Positions 62,814 to 64,000 of a DNA stretch of 64,000 nt are shown here, one piece after another. The stretch covers positions 62,001 to 126,000 of the forward strand of contig NZ_JAMOKO010000002.1 in assembly GCF_023656745.1 (NCBI RefSeq), read 5' to 3'. The position numbers and the translations under genes were made by a program. How positions within the stretch are numbered: the stretch's first letter is position 1; each line of letters starts with the position of its first letter. The notes under the pieces are model-generated. The model saw only the letters and a list, made by a program, of their open reading frames with translations, made no database searches and was not told the DNA's origin. This DNA comes from Collinsella sp. BG-O-102 (lineage in GTDB: Bacteria > Actinomycetota > Coriobacteriia > Coriobacteriales > Coriobacteriaceae).

Positions 62814-63062
62814 TTAAAGCGAGAGGTTTCTGATCGACGTGACGCAGGAGGCCTCATCCACGCCCGAAACGCGGAACACGATGTCTTCGCCACATTCGCC
62901 GTAGAGAGCCATGAGCCCCATCACATCGCGGCCGTCGGTATGGCGATCGCCGATGCTGACCGATACGTTGCTACGATGCTTGGCAATAATGTCATAGAGC
63001 AGCGCAACCGGGCGGGCATGCAATCCCAACGGATCTTTAATCGTCTTTGTAAACTCGACCAT
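62814..63062 (-). CDS. HPr-family phosphocarrier with Asp at position 46
   Basis: 82-residue HPr-like protein. The phosphoryl-accepting His15 is in DPLGLHARPVALL. At the HPr kinase site the usual Ser46 (K-S-I-M-G) is Asp46 in GRDVMGLMAL. It would therefore carry phosphate from Enzyme I but not be controlled by HPr kinase, or may mimic the phosphorylated state. The ATG at 63062 has GGAGGGGAC upstream; the longer frame is rejected. No other PTS gene is in the window. Confidence 0.87.
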   Translation of the reverse strand: MVEFTKTIKDPLGLHARPVALLYDIIAKHRSNVSVSIGDRHTDGRDVMGLMALYGECGEDIVFRVSGVDEASCVTSIRNLSL

Positions 63063-63192
63063 GTCCCCTCCCACGACGTCGCACATTCGGCCGGCAAACC
63101 CAGCCACGTGGTAGTTATTGTAGCGTTAGATGCTTGTCGAGACCCGCCAGAAGCTCGACTGGAAAGTGCGTCCCGTTATTTGGCTGGAGTCT

Positions 63193-63340
63193 GGGTCGCA
63201 GTTTCCCAAAGGGCCCTGTTTGGGAAACCGCAGCCCACTCTGGACGCAAATTCCGGGTCGCAGTTTCCGCTGAGCGGCCCTAGCGGAAAGCCCATCCCGC
63301 TCTGGGTGCAAATTCTGGGACGCAGTTTCCGCGACGCCCA
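63193..63340. repeat. 62-bp tandem repeat with covarying hairpins
   Basis: Units at 63193-63254 and 63255-63316, each exactly 62 bp, plus a partial third to 63340. Each starts GGGTCGCAGTTTCC and ends with GCAAATTC. The inner stem differs: GTTTCCCAAA pairs with TTTGGGAAAC in unit 1, and TTTCCGCT with AGCGGAAA in unit 2. This 367-bp gap has no gene. Confidence 0.8.
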
Positions 63341-63376
63341 GTCATCCCATGCCCCCACAATCTCGGCGTATAAAAA

Positions 63377-63406
63377 ACGAGGAAAGGCACGTGTCCTTCC
63401 CTCGTT
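63377..63406 (-). terminator. Intrinsic terminator after aspS
   Basis: On the minus strand AACGAGGGAAGG pairs with CCTTTCCTCGTT, followed by TTTTA. Confidence 0.88.
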
Positions 63407-63429
63407 ACGGGCACTATGTAGTCGCTCGC

Positions 63430-64000
63430 CTACATCAGGCGCAGGCTGACGTCCTTGAGCTGGGCGCCGGAAACGGCACTCGGGGCGCCCGACATGAGGT
63501 CGGAGCCGCTGGCCGTCTTGGGGAACGCCATGACGTCGCGGATGGAGTCGGAGCCGGTGAGCAGCATGCACACACGGTCCAGGCCCAGGGCGAAGCCGCC
63601 CATCGGGGGCGCACCAAACTTGAGCGCCTCCATGAGGAAGCCAAACTGCGACTCGGCGCGCTCTTCGGTAAAGCCCAGGAGCTTGAGCATGGACATCTGC
63701 ATCTCGGCGTTGTGGATACGCATACCGCCGCCACCGGCCTCAAAGCCGTCCATGACAAAGTCGTAGGTGCAAGAACCGGCTGCCAACGGATTGGCCTCGA
63801 TCTTGGCGATGTCGGTCTCGGTCGGCAGGGTGAAGGGCTGGTGCTCGGCAGCGTAGGCCTTGCGGTCCTCGTCCCAGTGGAACAGCGGGAAGTTGACGAC
63901 CCACAGGAAGTCGTGGCCCTCGCGCTTGATCTCGAGCGCATTGGCCATGTGGGAACGCATGCCGCCCAGGATCTCGTCGGAGAGCAGGCGCGGGCCGGCG
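63430..64000 (-). CDS. aspS: Aspartyl-tRNA synthetase AspS (partial, runs off the right edge)
   Basis: The last 189 residues of a class II synthetase that charges tRNA-Asp. The frame is open to the window edge. Motifs: [50 protein letters not shown], and class II motif 3 [34 protein letters not shown]. The PFT...D box and gap before motif 3 match the bacterial (long) AspRS type. A terminator follows the stop codon. Confidence 0.96.
   Translation of the reverse strand, partial: AGPRLLSDEILGGMRSHMANALEIKREGHDFLWVVNFPLFHWDEDRKAYAAEHQPFTLPTETDIAKIEANPLAAGSCTYDFVMDGFEAGGGGMRIHNAEMQMSMLKLLGFTEERAESQFGFLMEALKFGAPPMGGFALGLDRVCMLLTGSDSIRDVMAFPKTASGSDLMSGAPSAVSGAQLKDVSLRLM

Noticed and set aside
62814-63107. 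Longer start for the HPr-like protein
   Set aside because: The upstream 15 codons lack a ribosome site, and only the internal ATG puts the active His at position 15.
63193-63340. Possible CRISPR array
   Set aside because: The repeat is contiguous at 62 bp, the variable part is palindromic, and only two full units exist; no cas genes.

Overview
The window looks like a chromosomal segment of a high-GC gut actinobacterium of the class Coriobacteriia, most likely Collinsella or a close relative. This is inferred from base composition, AAGGAG-type ribosome binding sites with many GTG starts, protein sequence style and the abundance of short intergenic palindromes; no database search was possible. 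About 50 real genes are supported. Most other long open frames are antisense or out-of-frame shadows caused by the GC-rich codon pattern.

Layout. 1-9.2 kb: 3' part of moaA, a DUF559-like nuclease gene between two copies of a hairpin repeat, a heterodimeric ABC exporter, a MATE exporter and a Phd/PIN toxin-antitoxin pair with an orphan antitoxin remnant. 9.2-15.4 kb: ligA, an HtrA protease, an atypical OmpR-type regulator (GlnR-like) and a type I glutamine synthetase homologue that lacks several metal ligands. 15.5-23.1 kb: the 2-keto-3-deoxygluconate (KDG) locus: a LacI regulator, kdgK, kdgA, a GntR regulator, a GntP permease, a HIT protein and a YczE-like membrane protein. Two kinds of structured RNA element each occur twice here. 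23.1-32.6 kb: an AAA-type ATPase behind a 6 x 10-bp repeat, a sugar-acid dehydratase with a second GntP permease and a FadR-type regulator, a DhuD/DhuI-like pair and a flavin oxidoreductase. 32.8-41.1 kb: the complete kdpFABC potassium pump with divergent kdpDE. 41.2-59.1 kb: a GltD-like oxidoreductase, then a pectin/galacturonate cluster: TIM-barrel protein, GH105, SGNH hydrolase, a fused pectin methylesterase/esterase, GH28, a GPH transporter, uxaA, uxaB, uxaC, an IS256-family insertion and a LacI regulator. 59.2-64 kb: the feo iron-uptake genes, an HPr-like protein and the 3' part of aspS.

How the genes work together. Oligogalacturonides imported by the GPH transporter would be trimmed in the cytoplasm by the esterases, GH28 and GH105; none of these has a signal peptide. 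Saturated galacturonate would go through UxaC, UxaB and UxaA to KDG. Unsaturated uronate would go through DhuI and DhuD to KDG. KdgK and KdgA would then yield pyruvate and glyceraldehyde-3-phosphate. Two operator families tie this together: an AGGTGAACGTTCACCT palindrome in front of uxaC, the GPH transporter, GH105, dhuD and the 22-kb locus, and a CGAAAYCGRTTTCG palindrome in front of kdgK and the 22-kb membrane protein.

The most unusual signals are the paired, covarying RNA elements of the KDG regulon, the glutamine synthetase homologue with a gutted metal site beside a GlnR-like regulator, several families of interspersed palindromes, and an IS256 element sitting inside a 32-bp inverted repeat.
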